Source: Acidobacteriota bacterium
GTDB lineage: Bacteria; Acidobacteriota; Vicinamibacteria; Vicinamibacterales; CAVVIG01
DNA: 64,000 nt
Direction of reading: 5' to 3'
Assembly (NCBI GenBank): GCA_020850715.1
Contig: JADZED010000080.1
Location: forward strand, 318,524 to 382,523
Shown piece by piece: positions 9,388 to 19,864 of the stretch. The first letter of the stretch is position 1. The number at the start of each line of letters is the position of its first letter. The translations under genes and the position numbers were made by a program. The notes beneath the pieces were generated by a model. It did not search any database. It worked only from the letters and a program-made list of their open reading frames with translations, and was not told the DNA's origin.

Positions 9388-10044
9388 ATGCGTCATCGAG
9401 TGACCACGATCTTCCTGCTGGTGGCGATCGCGTTCACCGGGTCGCTGCTGCTGGTGCGTGCGAAGGGCACCCACCTGCCCGGCAACCACCAGGGCTACGA
9501 GCCGGTGCAGCCGATCGCGTACTCGCACCGCCTGCACGCCGGCGAGCTGCAGATCCAGTGCCTCTACTGCCACTCGAACGCCGACAAGAGCCGGCACGCC
9601 GGGGTGCCCGCGGCGGCCACCTGCATGAACTGCCATCGCTTCATCACCGCGCCGCTCGGCGCCGTGCGCGCCGAGGAGGAGCTGGCGAAGGCCGAGGGCC
9701 GCCCGGTGCGGCCGGTCGTCTCGCCCGAACTGCGGAAGCTCTACGATGCGCTCGGGCTCGACGCCTCGCTGCAGCGCGACCCGGCGCGCACGCCGCGCGC
9801 GATCGCGTGGACGCGCGTGCACAGCCTGCCCGACTTCGTCTACTTCGACCACCGCGCCCACGTCGGCGGCGGCGTCACGTGCCAGACCTGCCACGGGCCG
9901 GTCGAGACGATGGAGCGGGTGCGGCAGGTGTCGGACCTCAGCATGGGCTGGTGCGTGAACTGCCACCGCGCCGGCGGCGCCAACGTCGCGGCGCCCACGA
10001 GGCCGCTGGCGCCGTCGAGCGACTGCTCGACCTGTCACTACTGA
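9388..10044 (+). CDS. actA: ActA, pentaheme cytochrome c of alternative complex III
   Basis: A 218-aa protein with one N-terminal membrane anchor (IFLLVAIAFTGSLLLV) and five CXXCH sites: CLYCH, CMNCH, CQTCH, CVNCH and CSTCH. Five haems is the number expected of ActA in alternative complex III, where it forms the periplasmic electron wire. The start at 9388 (MRHRVTT) sits one base after the narI stop. QGYEPVQPIAYSHRLHAGEL is the typical segment before the first haem. It heads a complete actA-F set. Confidence 0.92.
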   Translation: MRHRVTTIFLLVAIAFTGSLLLVRAKGTHLPGNHQGYEPVQPIAYSHRLHAGELQIQCLYCHSNADKSRHAGVPAAATCMNCHRFITAPLGAVRAEEELAKAEGRPVRPVVSPELRKLYDALGLDASLQRDPARTPRAIAWTRVHSLPDFVYFDHRAHVGGGVTCQTCHGPVETMERVRQVSDLSMGWCVNCHRAGGANVAAPTRPLAPSSDCSTCHY

Positions 10045-10051
10045 GCCGCCC

Positions 10052-13031
10052 ATGTCGAGAGTCTACTGGTTGAGTCTGGAGCAACGGGATCTCGCCGGAT
10101 CGTCCGGCGGCGCACAGCCGGAGTTCCTCGAGGCCGCGGCCGGCGATCCCTCGCGGCGCGATTTCCTGAAGCTCGTCGGCTTCAGCGTGGCCGGCGCCGC
10201 GGCGGCCTCGTGCAGCCCCGCGCCGGTCCGCCAGGAGATCCCCTATGTGGCGCAGCCCGAGGGGATCGTCCCCGGCGACGCCGTGTCCTACGCGACCACC
10301 TGCGGCGGCTGCACCGCCGGTTGCGGGCTGCTGGTGAAGACGCGCGACGGACGGCCGATCAAGGTCGAGGGATGTCCCGACCATCCGATCTCGGCCGGCG
10401 GCGTCTGTTCGGTCGGCCAGGCCGCGCTGCTCGGCCTGTACGACAACCTCCGCTTCCGGAGTCCGTCGCTCGGGGGGGCGCAGACATCCTGGCCGGAGAT
10501 CGATACGGCGCTCATGGCGCGGTTCGACGCGATTCGCCAGGCTGGCGGCGCGGTGCGCGTCCTGACGCCGACCGTCCACAGCCCGACGCTGCGGCGCGGC
10601 ATCGCGGCGTTTCTCGCCTCGTTCGGAGACGGCGAGCACGTGGAGTACGACGCCCTGTCGGCGTCGGCCGTGCTCGACGCGCACGAGGCGACGCACGGGG
10701 TGCGCGCCTTTCCGCGCTACTTCTTCGACCGCGCCGAGGTCGTCGTCAGCTTCGACGCGGATTTTCTGGGCACCTGGGTCTCGCCGGCCGAATACACCAG
10801 GGGCTACGCGCTGCGCCGCCGCCCGGAGGGCGGATCCGCCCGCGGATGGCACGCCCAGATCGAGTCGCGCGTCTCGCTCGCCGGCGGCAAGGCCGACCGG
10901 CGTATCGCGCTGCCGCCGGACGAGATCGCCGCGCTCGCCTTCGATGTCGCGGCGATCGTCGAGCAGGGGAGCGGCGGCAGCGGGCTCGCCTCGGAACTGG
11001 CGCAGCGCCTGATGGCGGCGCCCGGGCGCTCGATCGTGCTCTCGGGCCTGCAGGATCTGCCGGCGCAGGTGGCGTGCAACCGCATCAACGCCGCGCTCGG
11101 CAACTACGGCCGGACGCTCGACATCGCGCAGCCCTCCAACCAGCGCCGCGGCAGCGACCGCGCGGTGGCGCGTCTCCTCGACGATGCGGCGGCGGGGCGC
11201 ATCGCCGCGCTGCTCGTGTGGCACACCAACCCGGTCTTCGACCTGCCCGGCGGGTCGGCGGTGTCGAAGGTGCCGCTGCTCGTGAGCCTTGCCGAGCGAC
11301 CCGACGAGACGAGCGCCGCCGCCCACGCGGTCTGCCCGGATCATCACGCCTTCGAGAGCTGGGCCGACGCCGAGCCGGTGGCGGGCAGCTACGGCCTTAC
11401 TCAACCGCTCGTCCGCCCGCTGGGCGACACCCGGGCCTTCCTCGAGACGCTCGCGGCCTGGAGCGGCGCGCCTCGTCCGGCGCTCGACCAGGTCCGCGAG
11501 ACCTGGCGCGACACGGTGTGCCCGGTGGATCACCGCGGCAGCGACTTCGAGCAGTTCTGGGCGGAGTCGGTGCAGACCGGCTATGCGGCCGGCGATGCGC
11601 TGGCGCCGGCGGAGGTGCGGGCGCGGTCGGCCGCCGAGCTCGATGCCGCGCTGATGGCGCGGCCGGCAGTCTCGGCCGATGCGATCCGCCTGACGCTGTA
11701 CCACAAACCCGCAATCCTCGGCGGGGAGCACGCCTACAACCCGATGCTGCAGGAGCTGCCCGACCCGATCAGCAAGGTCGTCTGGGACAACTACGCATGC
11801 CTGGGGCCGACGCTCGCCGCGCGCCTGCAGCTGGCGACCGGCGGCGTCGCGCGGATCGGAACCGCGGCGGCCTCGCTGGAACTGCCGGTGCTGGTGCAGC
11901 CGGGACAGGACGAGCAGACGGTGGCGATTGCGCTCGGCTACGGCGGCCAGATTACAGAGCGCTTCCAGGGATTCGGCCATCACTGGTTCCGGAGCCGGCC
12001 GACGGTGGGCCCCAACGGCCGAGTGGGCTTGAACGCGGCGCCGCTGATCGTGCCGGATCGGGGGCTGCTGCGCCGCCATGCGGCGGACGTGCAGATCGCG
12101 GCGGCCGGCCGGACGCAGCCGCTCGCCTGCACGCAGGAGCATCACACGCTCAGCGTGCCGGCCAACCTCTCGTTCGGCCCTCCCGCGCCGCGGCCGATCG
12201 TGCAGGAGATCTCGACCGCCGCGCTGGCTGCGGCGGCGCCGGAGGCGGACGGCGGGGAGGCGGGCGCGCACGCCGGCGGCGATCTGTGGGCCGCGCACCC
12301 GATGCCCGGCCACCGATGGGGGATGGCGGTCGACGTCGACGCCTGCACCGGCTGCGGGGCCTGCGTCGTCGGCTGCCAGGTCGAGAACAACATCCCGGTG
12401 GTCGGCAAGGACGAGGTCGGCCGCAACCGGGAGATGCACTGGCTGCGGATCGATCGGTACTACATGGAAGACGAGAGCGGCCTGCACGTCGCCAATCAGC
12501 CGATGTTCTGCCAGCACTGCGAGCACGCCCCGTGCGAGACGGTGTGCCCGGTGCTGGCGACGGTCCACAGCTCGGAAGGGCTCAACCAGCAGATCTACAA
12601 CCGCTGCGTCGGCACGCGGTACTGCGCGAACAACTGCCCGTACAAGGTGCGCCGCTTCAACTGGTTCGCGTACGACCACGGTGAGGGCACCGAGCAGCTG
12701 GCGTCCAATCCCGACGTGACCATCCGGAGCCGCGGCGTGATGGAGAAGTGCACGATGTGCGTGCAGCGGATCCAGGAAGGGAAGATCGCGGCGAAGCGGC
12801 GCGGCGAGCCGCTGCGGGACGGCGAGATCCAGACCGCCTGCCAGCAGTCGTGCCCCGCGCACGCGATCGTGTTCGGCGATCTGAACGATCCGTCGAGCGA
12901 GGTGTCGCGCCTCTCCGGCGGCCGGCGCGCCTACAAGGTGCTGGAGGAGCTGCAGGTGAAGCCGGCGGTGTCGTACCTGAAGATCGTCCGCGACGCGCGG
13001 CCCGCGGCGACGGCGACGGAGATTGCTCATC

Positions 13032-13039
<8 letters not shown>
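10052..13039 (+). CDS. actB: ActB, fused molybdopterin-oxidoreductase-like and FeS subunit of alternative complex III
   Basis: A 995-aa fusion. Residues 34-65 hold a twin-arginine signal ([15 protein letters not shown]) running into a lipobox-like AAASC, so it is exported and probably lipid-anchored. Residues ~75-710 are the molybdopterin-oxidoreductase-like half, which in this complex is known to lack Mo. Residues ~750-980 are ferredoxin-like with [35 protein letters not shown] and CTMC...CQQSC; the shortened third motif fits three [4Fe-4S] plus one [3Fe-4S], as in known ActB. It passes electrons from quinol at ActC to the cytochromes. It overlaps actC by 8 bases. Confidence 0.92.
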
Positions 13040-14428
<1,389 letters not shown>

Positions 14429-14432
<4 letters not shown>

Positions 14433-14962
14433 GCCGCCATCTGAGCGTCGGCCTGTTCGACAGCGATCACGACGTGCTCGCCGCGGCGCGTGCGGCGCGC
14501 AGCGCGGGCTGGCCGATTGTCGACGTGTACTCGCCGCACCCGATCCACGGCATTGACGAGGCGATGGGGCTGCCGCGCTCGCGCCTGTCGCTCGCGTGCC
14601 TGGTGGGCGGGATCTTCGGCGCGGCGTTCATCCTCTGGTTCGAGATCTGGACGGCCGCCGTGGACTGGCCGCTGAACGTCGGCGGCAAGCCGTTCAACTC
14701 GCTGCCGGCCTTCATTCCGATCACCTTCGAGATGATGGTGCTGTTCGGCGGCCTGTCGGCGGTGGTGGCGCTGCTGGTCGTCGCGCGGCTGCGGCCGGGC
14801 AAGGCGCCGCCGTTCTCGGCGGCGGGCGTGACCGACGACCGCTTCGCCCTGGTGCTCGAACGCACGAGCGCGCCGATGACCGCGGCGCGGGTGCGGGCGT
14901 TCCTCGAGGCGCACCGGGCCGTCGGGATCGAGGAGCGCGTGGTCGGAGGAGAGGATCTGTGA
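14429..14962 (+). CDS. actD: ActD, DUF3341 membrane subunit
   Basis: A 177-aa protein with the DUF3341 pattern: an N-terminal soluble part ([17 protein letters not shown]), two membrane helices ([20 protein letters not shown] and a second near residue 100) and [22 protein letters not shown] between them. ActD is a small structural subunit of alternative complex III with no known cofactor. ATGA overlap with actC, GTGA overlap with actE. Confidence 0.9.
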
Positions 14963-15531
14963 GAGCGCTGAACATCGGCCTTGCCATCGTGCTGGCCGCC
15001 GTGTGCGCGGCGAACCTGTTTGTCGCACCGGCGCCCGACCGGCCGCCGACCGACATCGTGATCGTCGGGCGGAACATGCAGTATTCCCGTGCGGCCGAAT
15101 CGTACGCGGCGTCCGACCTGCTGCCCGGCGGCACCGTCCTGCAGGTGCCGCCGTCGGGCACGATTCCGCGCGGCGTGCGCCTCGCCCGGTTCGATGCGAC
15201 GCCCGAGGGGGCGATCAAGGCCGGCGCGGAGCTGAAGGCGCCGCCGACCGCCGACGGCGACCGCGACCGCGGCGCGGTGGTCTTCTCCACCTTCTGTACG
15301 CCGTGCCACGGCGGCAAGGGGCTCGGCGACGGCACGGTGGTGGCGCGCGGCTTCCCGGCGCCGCCGTCGCTGCTGGCGCCGCACGCGGCGCAGATGCCCG
15401 ACGGCCAGATCTTCCATGTGATCGCCTACGGCCAGGGCAACATGCCCGGCTATGCCAGCCAGATTCCCGACGAGGACCGCTGGCGTGCGATCGCGTACGT
15501 GCGCCAGCTCCAGAGGAGCGCCACGCCATGA
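14959..15531 (+). CDS. actE: ActE, monoheme cytochrome c of alternative complex III
   Basis: A 190-aa protein that the ORF track only shows inside a longer shadow frame. The GTG at 14959 overlaps the actD stop and follows a GGAGGAGAGG site, giving a start of [22 protein letters not shown], a signal anchor. One haem site (TPCHGGKGLGDG, about residue 115) and the distal Met region NMPGYASQIPDEDRW are present, as is the ActE marker NMQYSRAAESY. It is the exit cytochrome of the complex and would hand electrons to a soluble carrier, an oxidase or possibly NarC. Confidence 0.9.
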   Translation: MRALNIGLAIVLAAVCAANLFVAPAPDRPPTDIVIVGRNMQYSRAAESYAASDLLPGGTVLQVPPSGTIPRGVRLARFDATPEGAIKAGAELKAPPTADGDRDRGAVVFSTFCTPCHGGKGLGDGTVVARGFPAPPSLLAPHAAQMPDGQIFHVIAYGQGNMPGYASQIPDEDRWRAIAYVRQLQRSATP

Positions 15532-16661
15532 CCCTCGGAAGGATGCGGCACTGGGGCGTGCGGCTCGCGGCCGCCGGCGCCGTCGGCATCGGCCTCGGCC
15601 TGCTGCGTACGCCCGATCGGACGTGGGCCGGCCTGCTCATTGCCAGCTTCGGCCTGGCGGCGGCCGGCGTCGGCGGCGTCGTGTTCATTGCGCTCTGCAC
15701 GGTGAGCGGAGCCACCTGGCCGGTCGCGTTCCGCCGCATTCCCGAGGCGCTCGCGGCGGCGCTGCCGGCGGGCGCCCTGGGACTGGCGGCAGTCTTCCTG
15801 CTGCGGCCGACGCTCTACCCCTGGCTTGCCGGCGAAACGCTGCACGGGTTCAAGGGCGCGTGGCTCTCGCCGGCGTTCTTCTTCACGCGGGCGGCGATCT
15901 ACCTCGGGCTCTGGGCGTTGTTTGCCTGGCTGATCGTCCGCACCTCCCGCGCGCAGGATCACGACGGCTCGGCACGCCACACTGCGCGCAGGATCAAGCT
16001 CTCGGCCGCCTTCGTTGTCATCTTCGCCCTGAGCTTCTGGCTGGCGAGCTACGACTGGATCATGTCGCTCGAGCCGCACTGGTACAGCACGATCTTCGGC
16101 GTCTACAATTTCGCCGGCCTCTTCTCGTGCGTGGTGGCGATCGTCGTGCTGCTGGCAATGGGGCTGCGCCGGGCGGGTCTGCTGCAGCCGGCGCTCAGGG
16201 ACGAGCACCTGCACGATCTCGGCAAGCTGCTGTTCGCATTCAGCTCGTTCTGGATGTACATCTGGTTCTGCCAGGCCATGCTGATCTGGTACACGAACAT
16301 CCCCGAGGAGTCGGTGTACTACGTGCGCCGCCTGGAAGGATCGTGGGCGACGCTCTTCTATCTCAACGTGGCGCTGAACTGGGTGGTGCCGTTCGTGCTG
16401 CTGCTGACGCGGCAGGCGAAGCGGACGCGGATGATCGCGTATGCCGCCGGCGTGGTGCTCCTCGGACGATGGCTCGATCTCTACCTGATGATCTGGCCGG
16501 CGGCAATCGCGGGCGCGCCGCACGTCGGCATCGGCGAGATCGCGCCCGCCGTAGCGGCGGCGGGGCTGCTGCTGCTGGCGTTCGCCCGCTCGTTTGCGAG
16601 CGCGCCGCCGGTGCCGCTGCGCGATCCGGCGCTGTCGGCGAGCCTGCACTATCACAGTTGA
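15528..16661 (+). CDS. actF: ActF, second NrfD-like membrane subunit
   Basis: A 377-aa membrane protein of about ten helices, starting at the ATG that overlaps the actE stop (ATGA). ActF markers include SYDWIMSLEPHWYSTIFGVYNF, FCQAMLIWYTNIPEE and a C-terminal helix bundle. It is the second NrfD-like subunit, believed to help quinone binding or proton movement. It is the last act gene. No cytochrome oxidase genes follow, which is unusual because this complex is commonly encoded beside an aa3 oxidase. Confidence 0.9.
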   Translation: MTLGRMRHWGVRLAAAGAVGIGLGLLRTPDRTWAGLLIASFGLAAAGVGGVVFIALCTVSGATWPVAFRRIPEALAAALPAGALGLAAVFLLRPTLYPWLAGETLHGFKGAWLSPAFFFTRAAIYLGLWALFAWLIVRTSRAQDHDGSARHTARRIKLSAAFVVIFALSFWLASYDWIMSLEPHWYSTIFGVYNFAGLFSCVVAIVVLLAMGLRRAGLLQPALRDEHLHDLGKLLFAFSSFWMYIWFCQAMLIWYTNIPEESVYYVRRLEGSWATLFYLNVALNWVVPFVLLLTRQAKRTRMIAYAAGVVLLGRWLDLYLMIWPAAIAGAPHVGIGEIAPAVAAAGLLLLAFARSFASAPPVPLRDPALSASLHYHS

Positions 16662-16820
16662 GGCGGGAGCCCTCGCCATCGACCTGGAGGCGGCGTGCAG
16701 TTCCAGCCGATCGCCGGAGAGCTGGAGACGGGCCTCGGGGCCTCCACCGCCCCGGCGTTGCGGTCCGGCTGGCGCGTCCGACCATGTTCGCCGTGGCGTC
16801 AACCTCGAAAGGTGTGAGAC

Positions 16821-17198
16821 ATGCCCGACCACGCTGAGGCGCCCCTGCAGGCCGAGACGCCAGCTCCCGACACGACGACGATGCCGGCGAGCTGGCGCAG
16901 GCTGGAAGCGCGGTATCCCGGCGTCGTGTCGGCCTACGATGCGCTGCGGCAGGCGTGCGACGAGGCGGGGCGTCTCGACGCGGGCACGGTCGCCCTCGTC
17001 AAGCTTGCGGTCTCGGTCGGCGCCGGCGCGCCGCGGACCGTGCACGCGCACAGCAAGAAGGCGCTGCGTCGCGGCGTGGCGCCCTCCGATCTGCGGCAGG
17101 TGGCGCTGGCGGCGCTGCCGACCATCGGCCTGCCGAGGATGCTCGACGCGCTCGCCTGGATAGACGAATCGATCGCGGAGCACGAACAGGCACCGTAG
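16821..17198 (+). CDS. Carboxymuconolactone decarboxylase/AhpD-like protein without the redox cysteines
   Basis: A 125-aa all-helical protein with the CMD pattern VALVKLAVSVGAGAPRTVHAHSKKALRRGV followed by LRQVALAALPTIGLPRMLDAL. In AhpD-type members the corresponding stretch carries CxxC before the His; here the region reads APRTVHAH and the whole protein has no Cys, so peroxidase activity of the AhpD type is not expected. A GAAAGGTGTGAG site precedes the ATG. It follows actF by 159 bases that hold no clear gene. Function unknown beyond fold. Confidence 0.75.
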   Translation: MPDHAEAPLQAETPAPDTTTMPASWRRLEARYPGVVSAYDALRQACDEAGRLDAGTVALVKLAVSVGAGAPRTVHAHSKKALRRGVAPSDLRQVALAALPTIGLPRMLDALAWIDESIAEHEQAP

Positions 17199-17253
17199 TC
17201 GTGGCGCGGCCGCACCCGACCGGCGCCGGCCTGCTGCCGGTCGGCGGCGCACC

Positions 17254-17283
17254 TTGACCCGTCTCGACATCAGCGTCTACACT
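17254..17283 (+). promoter_or_regulatory. Sigma70-type promoter of tRNA-Arg
   Basis: TTGACC (17254-17259) and TACACT (17278-17283) are separated by 18 bases. Predicted transcription start is near 17290, about 18 bases before the tRNA. Confidence 0.6.
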
Positions 17284-17307
17284 CAGGGTTTCGTCCGGCC
17301 TCAATAC

Positions 17308-17381
17308 GCGCCTTTAGCTCAGTTGGATAGAGCGTCTGGCTACGAACCAGGAGGTCGCAGGTTCGAGTCCTGCAAGGCGCA
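17308..17381 (+). tRNA. tRNA-Arg (anticodon ACG)
   Basis: A full cloverleaf can be drawn: acceptor GCGCCTT/AAGGCGC, D-arm GCTC/GAGC, anticodon stem TCTGG/CCAGG with loop CTACGAA giving anticodon ACG, and T-arm GCAGG/CCTGC with TTCGAGT. CCA is not encoded. The A34 of this tRNA is normally converted to inosine by TadA, whose gene is at 30.5 kb in this window. Confidence 0.95.
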
Positions 17382-17571
17382 AATCAATCCCCGTCGCGCT
17401 CCCTGAAGTTGCCCGGCCACGTCGACAGTCCCCGCGATCGCTCCATGCGGGGCCGGGATGTTGTTGGTCCGTCGCCCCCGGCCTGGCGGCCAAGGGCCGG
17501 GAGCCGTCCGGGCGGCCCGCGGCAGCGGCGGGCCTGCCGTGCGCATTGTCGGCACCGGGTGCCGCGTGGTA

Positions 17572-17586
17572 GTTTCACCATGAAAC
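17572..17586. promoter_or_regulatory. Perfect inverted repeat GTTTCA-cca-TGAAAC before the AAA+ regulator
   Basis: A 6-3-6 palindrome ends one base before the regulator's ATG at 17588, with another GAAAC copy directly following inside the gene. It could be an operator for autoregulation. The binding protein is not known. Confidence 0.4.
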
Positions 17587-17587
17587 A

Positions 17588-18640
17588 ATGCGAAACAGGT
17601 CTGCCCAGGCGTCGTGCGTCGCGCCGTTCGATGCGGGCGGCCGGTTGTGCGCCGTGTGCCGGCTCGTGCCCGAAGCCCAGGGCCTCCGGCGCTGCTCCCG
17701 CCTGATCGCCGAGAGCGCGTCGATGCGGGCCCTGATGCTCAGGGCGGCGCCCGTGGCCGCGAGCGAGGCGCCGGTCGTGATCGCCGGCGAGAGCGGGACG
17801 GGCAAGGAGGTGCTGGCGCGCGCGCTGCACGCCAACAGCCCGCGCCGGAGCAAGCCGTTCCTGGCGGTGAACGTGGCCGCGCTGCCGGGAGAGCTGCTCG
17901 AATCCGAGCTCTTCGGGCGCCTCGATGGCGCGCGGGCGGGCGCGGCAACCGCCCGGGGCGGCCTGTTCGAGGCCGCCGACGGCGGCACGCTGCTCCTCGA
18001 CGAGATCAGCGAGATGCCGTTCGCGCTGCAGGCGAAGCTCCTGCGCGTGCTCCAGGACGGCGAAGTCCGCCGGGTCGGCCAGACGCGCCCGTTCCCGGTG
18101 GACGTCCGCCTGCTCTGCGCGACCACGCAGGACCTGCGGGCCAGCGTCGCGCAGCGGCGCTTTCGCGAGGACCTGTATTACCGGCTGCGGGTGTTCACGC
18201 TGGTGGTGCCCCCTCTGCGCGAGCGGCGCGAGGACATCCTGCCGCTGGCCGGCCTCTTCCTGGAGCAGGAGGGCCATGCGACGCGCCGGTTCACGGCCCG
18301 CGCGCGGGAGGTGTTCGAGCGTTGTCGATGGCCCGGCAACGTGCGCGAACTGGCGAACGCGGTGAAGCACGGCGCCGTGCTGTCGGGCCGGCACGACGTC
18401 GACGTCACGCACCTTCCCGACGAGATCCTGCGGCCGCGGTCCGCGCCTCCGCCGGCAGCGCTCGGCACGCTCGCGGAGGTGGAACGCGAGCACGTGCTGC
18501 GCGTGCTCGACGCCTGCAGCGGCCGGCAGACCGACGCCGCCCGGATTCTTGGCGTCGGGCGCACGACCTTGTGGCGCAAGCTCAGGGCGCTCGGCATCGA
18601 GGCGGGCGTGGACCCTCGCTCGGGAATGCCGTCCATATGA
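17588..18640 (+). CDS. Bacterial enhancer-binding-type AAA+ regulator with degenerate GAFTGA loop
   Basis: A 350-aa regulator. Residues 1-36 form a short N-terminal segment with four cysteines (C10, C21, C24, C36) instead of a receiver or GAF domain. The AAA+ core follows: Walker A GESGTGKE, Walker [10 protein letters not shown], sensor region and arginine-finger context [13 protein letters not shown] Fis-type HTH ([18 protein letters not shown]) is at the C-terminus. The sigma54-contacting loop that normally reads GAFTGA is GARAGA, losing both the conserved Phe and Thr. A sigma54-like promoter lies immediately downstream of this gene, so it may control the DUF2249-hemerythrin gene. Whether it still works with sigma54 is open. 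Confidence 0.85.
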   Translation: MRNRSAQASCVAPFDAGGRLCAVCRLVPEAQGLRRCSRLIAESASMRALMLRAAPVAASEAPVVIAGESGTGKEVLARALHANSPRRSKPFLAVNVAALPGELLESELFGRLDGARAGAATARGGLFEAADGGTLLLDEISEMPFALQAKLLRVLQDGEVRRVGQTRPFPVDVRLLCATTQDLRASVAQRRFREDLYYRLRVFTLVVPPLRERREDILPLAGLFLEQEGHATRRFTARAREVFERCRWPGNVRELANAVKHGAVLSGRHDVDVTHLPDEILRPRSAPPPAALGTLAEVEREHVLRVLDACSGRQTDAARILGVGRTTLWRKLRALGIEAGVDPRSGMPSI

Positions 18641-18679
18641 CGCCGTGCGGAAGACGCCCGGCGACCAAGAACGGGCAGG

Positions 18680-18694
18680 TGGCACGCGGCGTGC
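18680..18694 (+). promoter_or_regulatory. Sigma54-type -24/-12 promoter
   Basis: TGGCACG-N4-GTGC matches the -24/-12 consensus TGGCACG-N4-TTGC with one mismatch and correct spacing. Predicted start is about 18705, 36 bases before the hemerythrin gene. It sits between that gene and an enhancer-binding-type regulator. Confidence 0.5.
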
Positions 18695-18740
18695 GCCAGC
18701 GCGCGGCATGCCGGACACGCCCGGTAGGAGAATTCGTCCG

Positions 18741-19421
18741 ATGTCAGATATTCGAGAGCTCGACGTCCGCCAGATGCCTCCGGCGAAACGCCATCCGCAG
18801 ATCTTCGAGACCTTCGATGCGCTGAGCGCCGAGGAATCGTTCGTCCTGGTCAACGACCACGACCCGAAGCCGCTCCTCTACCAGTTCCAGGCGGAGCGCG
18901 CCGGCCGCTTCGACTGGTCGGTGCTCGAGGCGGGCCCCGAGCGTTTCCGCGTGGAGATCCGGCGGCGCGGGAGCGACGGCCCGCGCAGCGTCACCGAATT
19001 TCTCGAGGAGGATCACCGGCATATCGACGCCGTCTTTCCAGAGGTGGAACGCCTCATGGCCGCGAGCGCATTTCCGGAGAGCGCCGATCGCTTCGAGGAA
19101 GGCGCGTGCGGTCTCCTCCATCACATCGAGGCCGAGGAGCGCCTCCTGTTTCCGGCCTTCGAGCAGGCGACCGGCATCCACAACGGCCCGACCTCTGTCA
19201 TGCGTGCGGAGCATGCGGAGATTCGGCGGATCATCGATGCCGTCCGCGCGGCGCTTGGTCAGCCGGACGCCGATGCAGCGAAGACCGCCCTCGGACGGCT
19301 GGTCGAGCTTCTCGCGACGCACAACGCGAAGGAGGAGCAGATCCTCTATCCGATGACCGATCGCGTGATCGGCGGCGCGGGGGAGCGCGCCGAACTCATC
19401 AGGCGTATGCAGGCGGTGTAA
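18741..19421 (+). CDS. DUF2249 plus hemerythrin-domain protein
   Basis: A 226-aa protein starting at the ATG at 18741; the track's earlier start is unsupported. Residues ~5-75 are DUF2249 (HPQIFETFDALSAEESFVLVNDHDPKPL). Residues ~85-220 are a hemerythrin-like HHE domain with iron ligands in EEDHRHID, HHIEAEE, RAEHAEIR and HNAKEEQILYP. Di-iron hemerythrins bind O2 or NO, and DUF2249-HHE proteins are often found near denitrification or NO-response genes. Expression from a sigma54-like promoter is suggested by the site at 18680. A role in nitrosative stress or Fe-S repair is inference from context. Confidence 0.85.
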   Translation: MSDIRELDVRQMPPAKRHPQIFETFDALSAEESFVLVNDHDPKPLLYQFQAERAGRFDWSVLEAGPERFRVEIRRRGSDGPRSVTEFLEEDHRHIDAVFPEVERLMAASAFPESADRFEEGACGLLHHIEAEERLLFPAFEQATGIHNGPTSVMRAEHAEIRRIIDAVRAALGQPDADAAKTALGRLVELLATHNAKEEQILYPMTDRVIGGAGERAELIRRMQAV

Positions 19422-19446
19422 CGCGCCGATCGGACGGCAGGGCGCG

Positions 19447-19467
19447 GCGTGCCCCGCCGGGGCACGC
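19447..19467. terminator. Bidirectional hairpin between convergent genes
   Basis: GCGTGCCCC-gcc-GGGGCACGC forms a perfect 9-bp stem with a 3-base loop between the convergent hemerythrin and DsrE-like genes. There is no U-tract on either strand, so termination is a guess from position. Confidence 0.4.
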
Positions 19468-19525
19468 GCGTCAGGAGCGCTCGAGCGGACGGGCGCGCCG
19501 ATGGAGCTCCCCGTCGATACCGATC

Positions 19526-19864
19526 TCAGAGCGTGATGATCTGATCGGGCATGTTGCCCGCGAGCGCCTTGTACAGGTCCGGGAAGCAGCCGATCGGCAC
19601 GCCGTCGAGCAGCCGGTCGGCGATCTCGCGTTCGTAGCAGCACTGGTCGCATCCCATCAGCAGCATTCCGGTCCTCTTCGCCGTCGCGAGCAGGCGCTCG
19701 CCGATCGGATTGCCCTTCACGAGCACGTAGTTGTTGTCCTCGAAGAAGAACATGCCGACCACGTCGGCGCCGTGCCGGTTCTCCTCGAGCTGGGGCAGGA
19801 TCATCCGTCCCAGGACGTAAGACACGGTGTGGCGCTGGCTCGAGAAGATGTAGGCGACTTTCAT
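19526..19864 (-). CDS. DsrE/DsrF-like small protein
   Basis: A 112-aa protein (MKVAYIFSSQRHTVSYVLGR) from an ATG at 19864. The fold looks DsrE-like: an N-terminal strand, a GADVVGMFFFEDNNYVL segment, then a cysteine cluster MGCDQCCYERE and a C-terminal IGCFPDLY. DsrE-type proteins carry sulfur on a Cys or act as small redox partners. The start overlaps the stop of the NifU-like gene (TGATG), so the two are co-translated. A link to sulfur transfer for Fe-S clusters is inferred from this pairing. Confidence 0.7.
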   Translation of the reverse strand: MKVAYIFSSQRHTVSYVLGRMILPQLEENRHGADVVGMFFFEDNNYVLVKGNPIGERLLATAKRTGMLLMGCDQCCYEREIADRLLDGVPIGCFPDLYKALAGNMPDQIITL

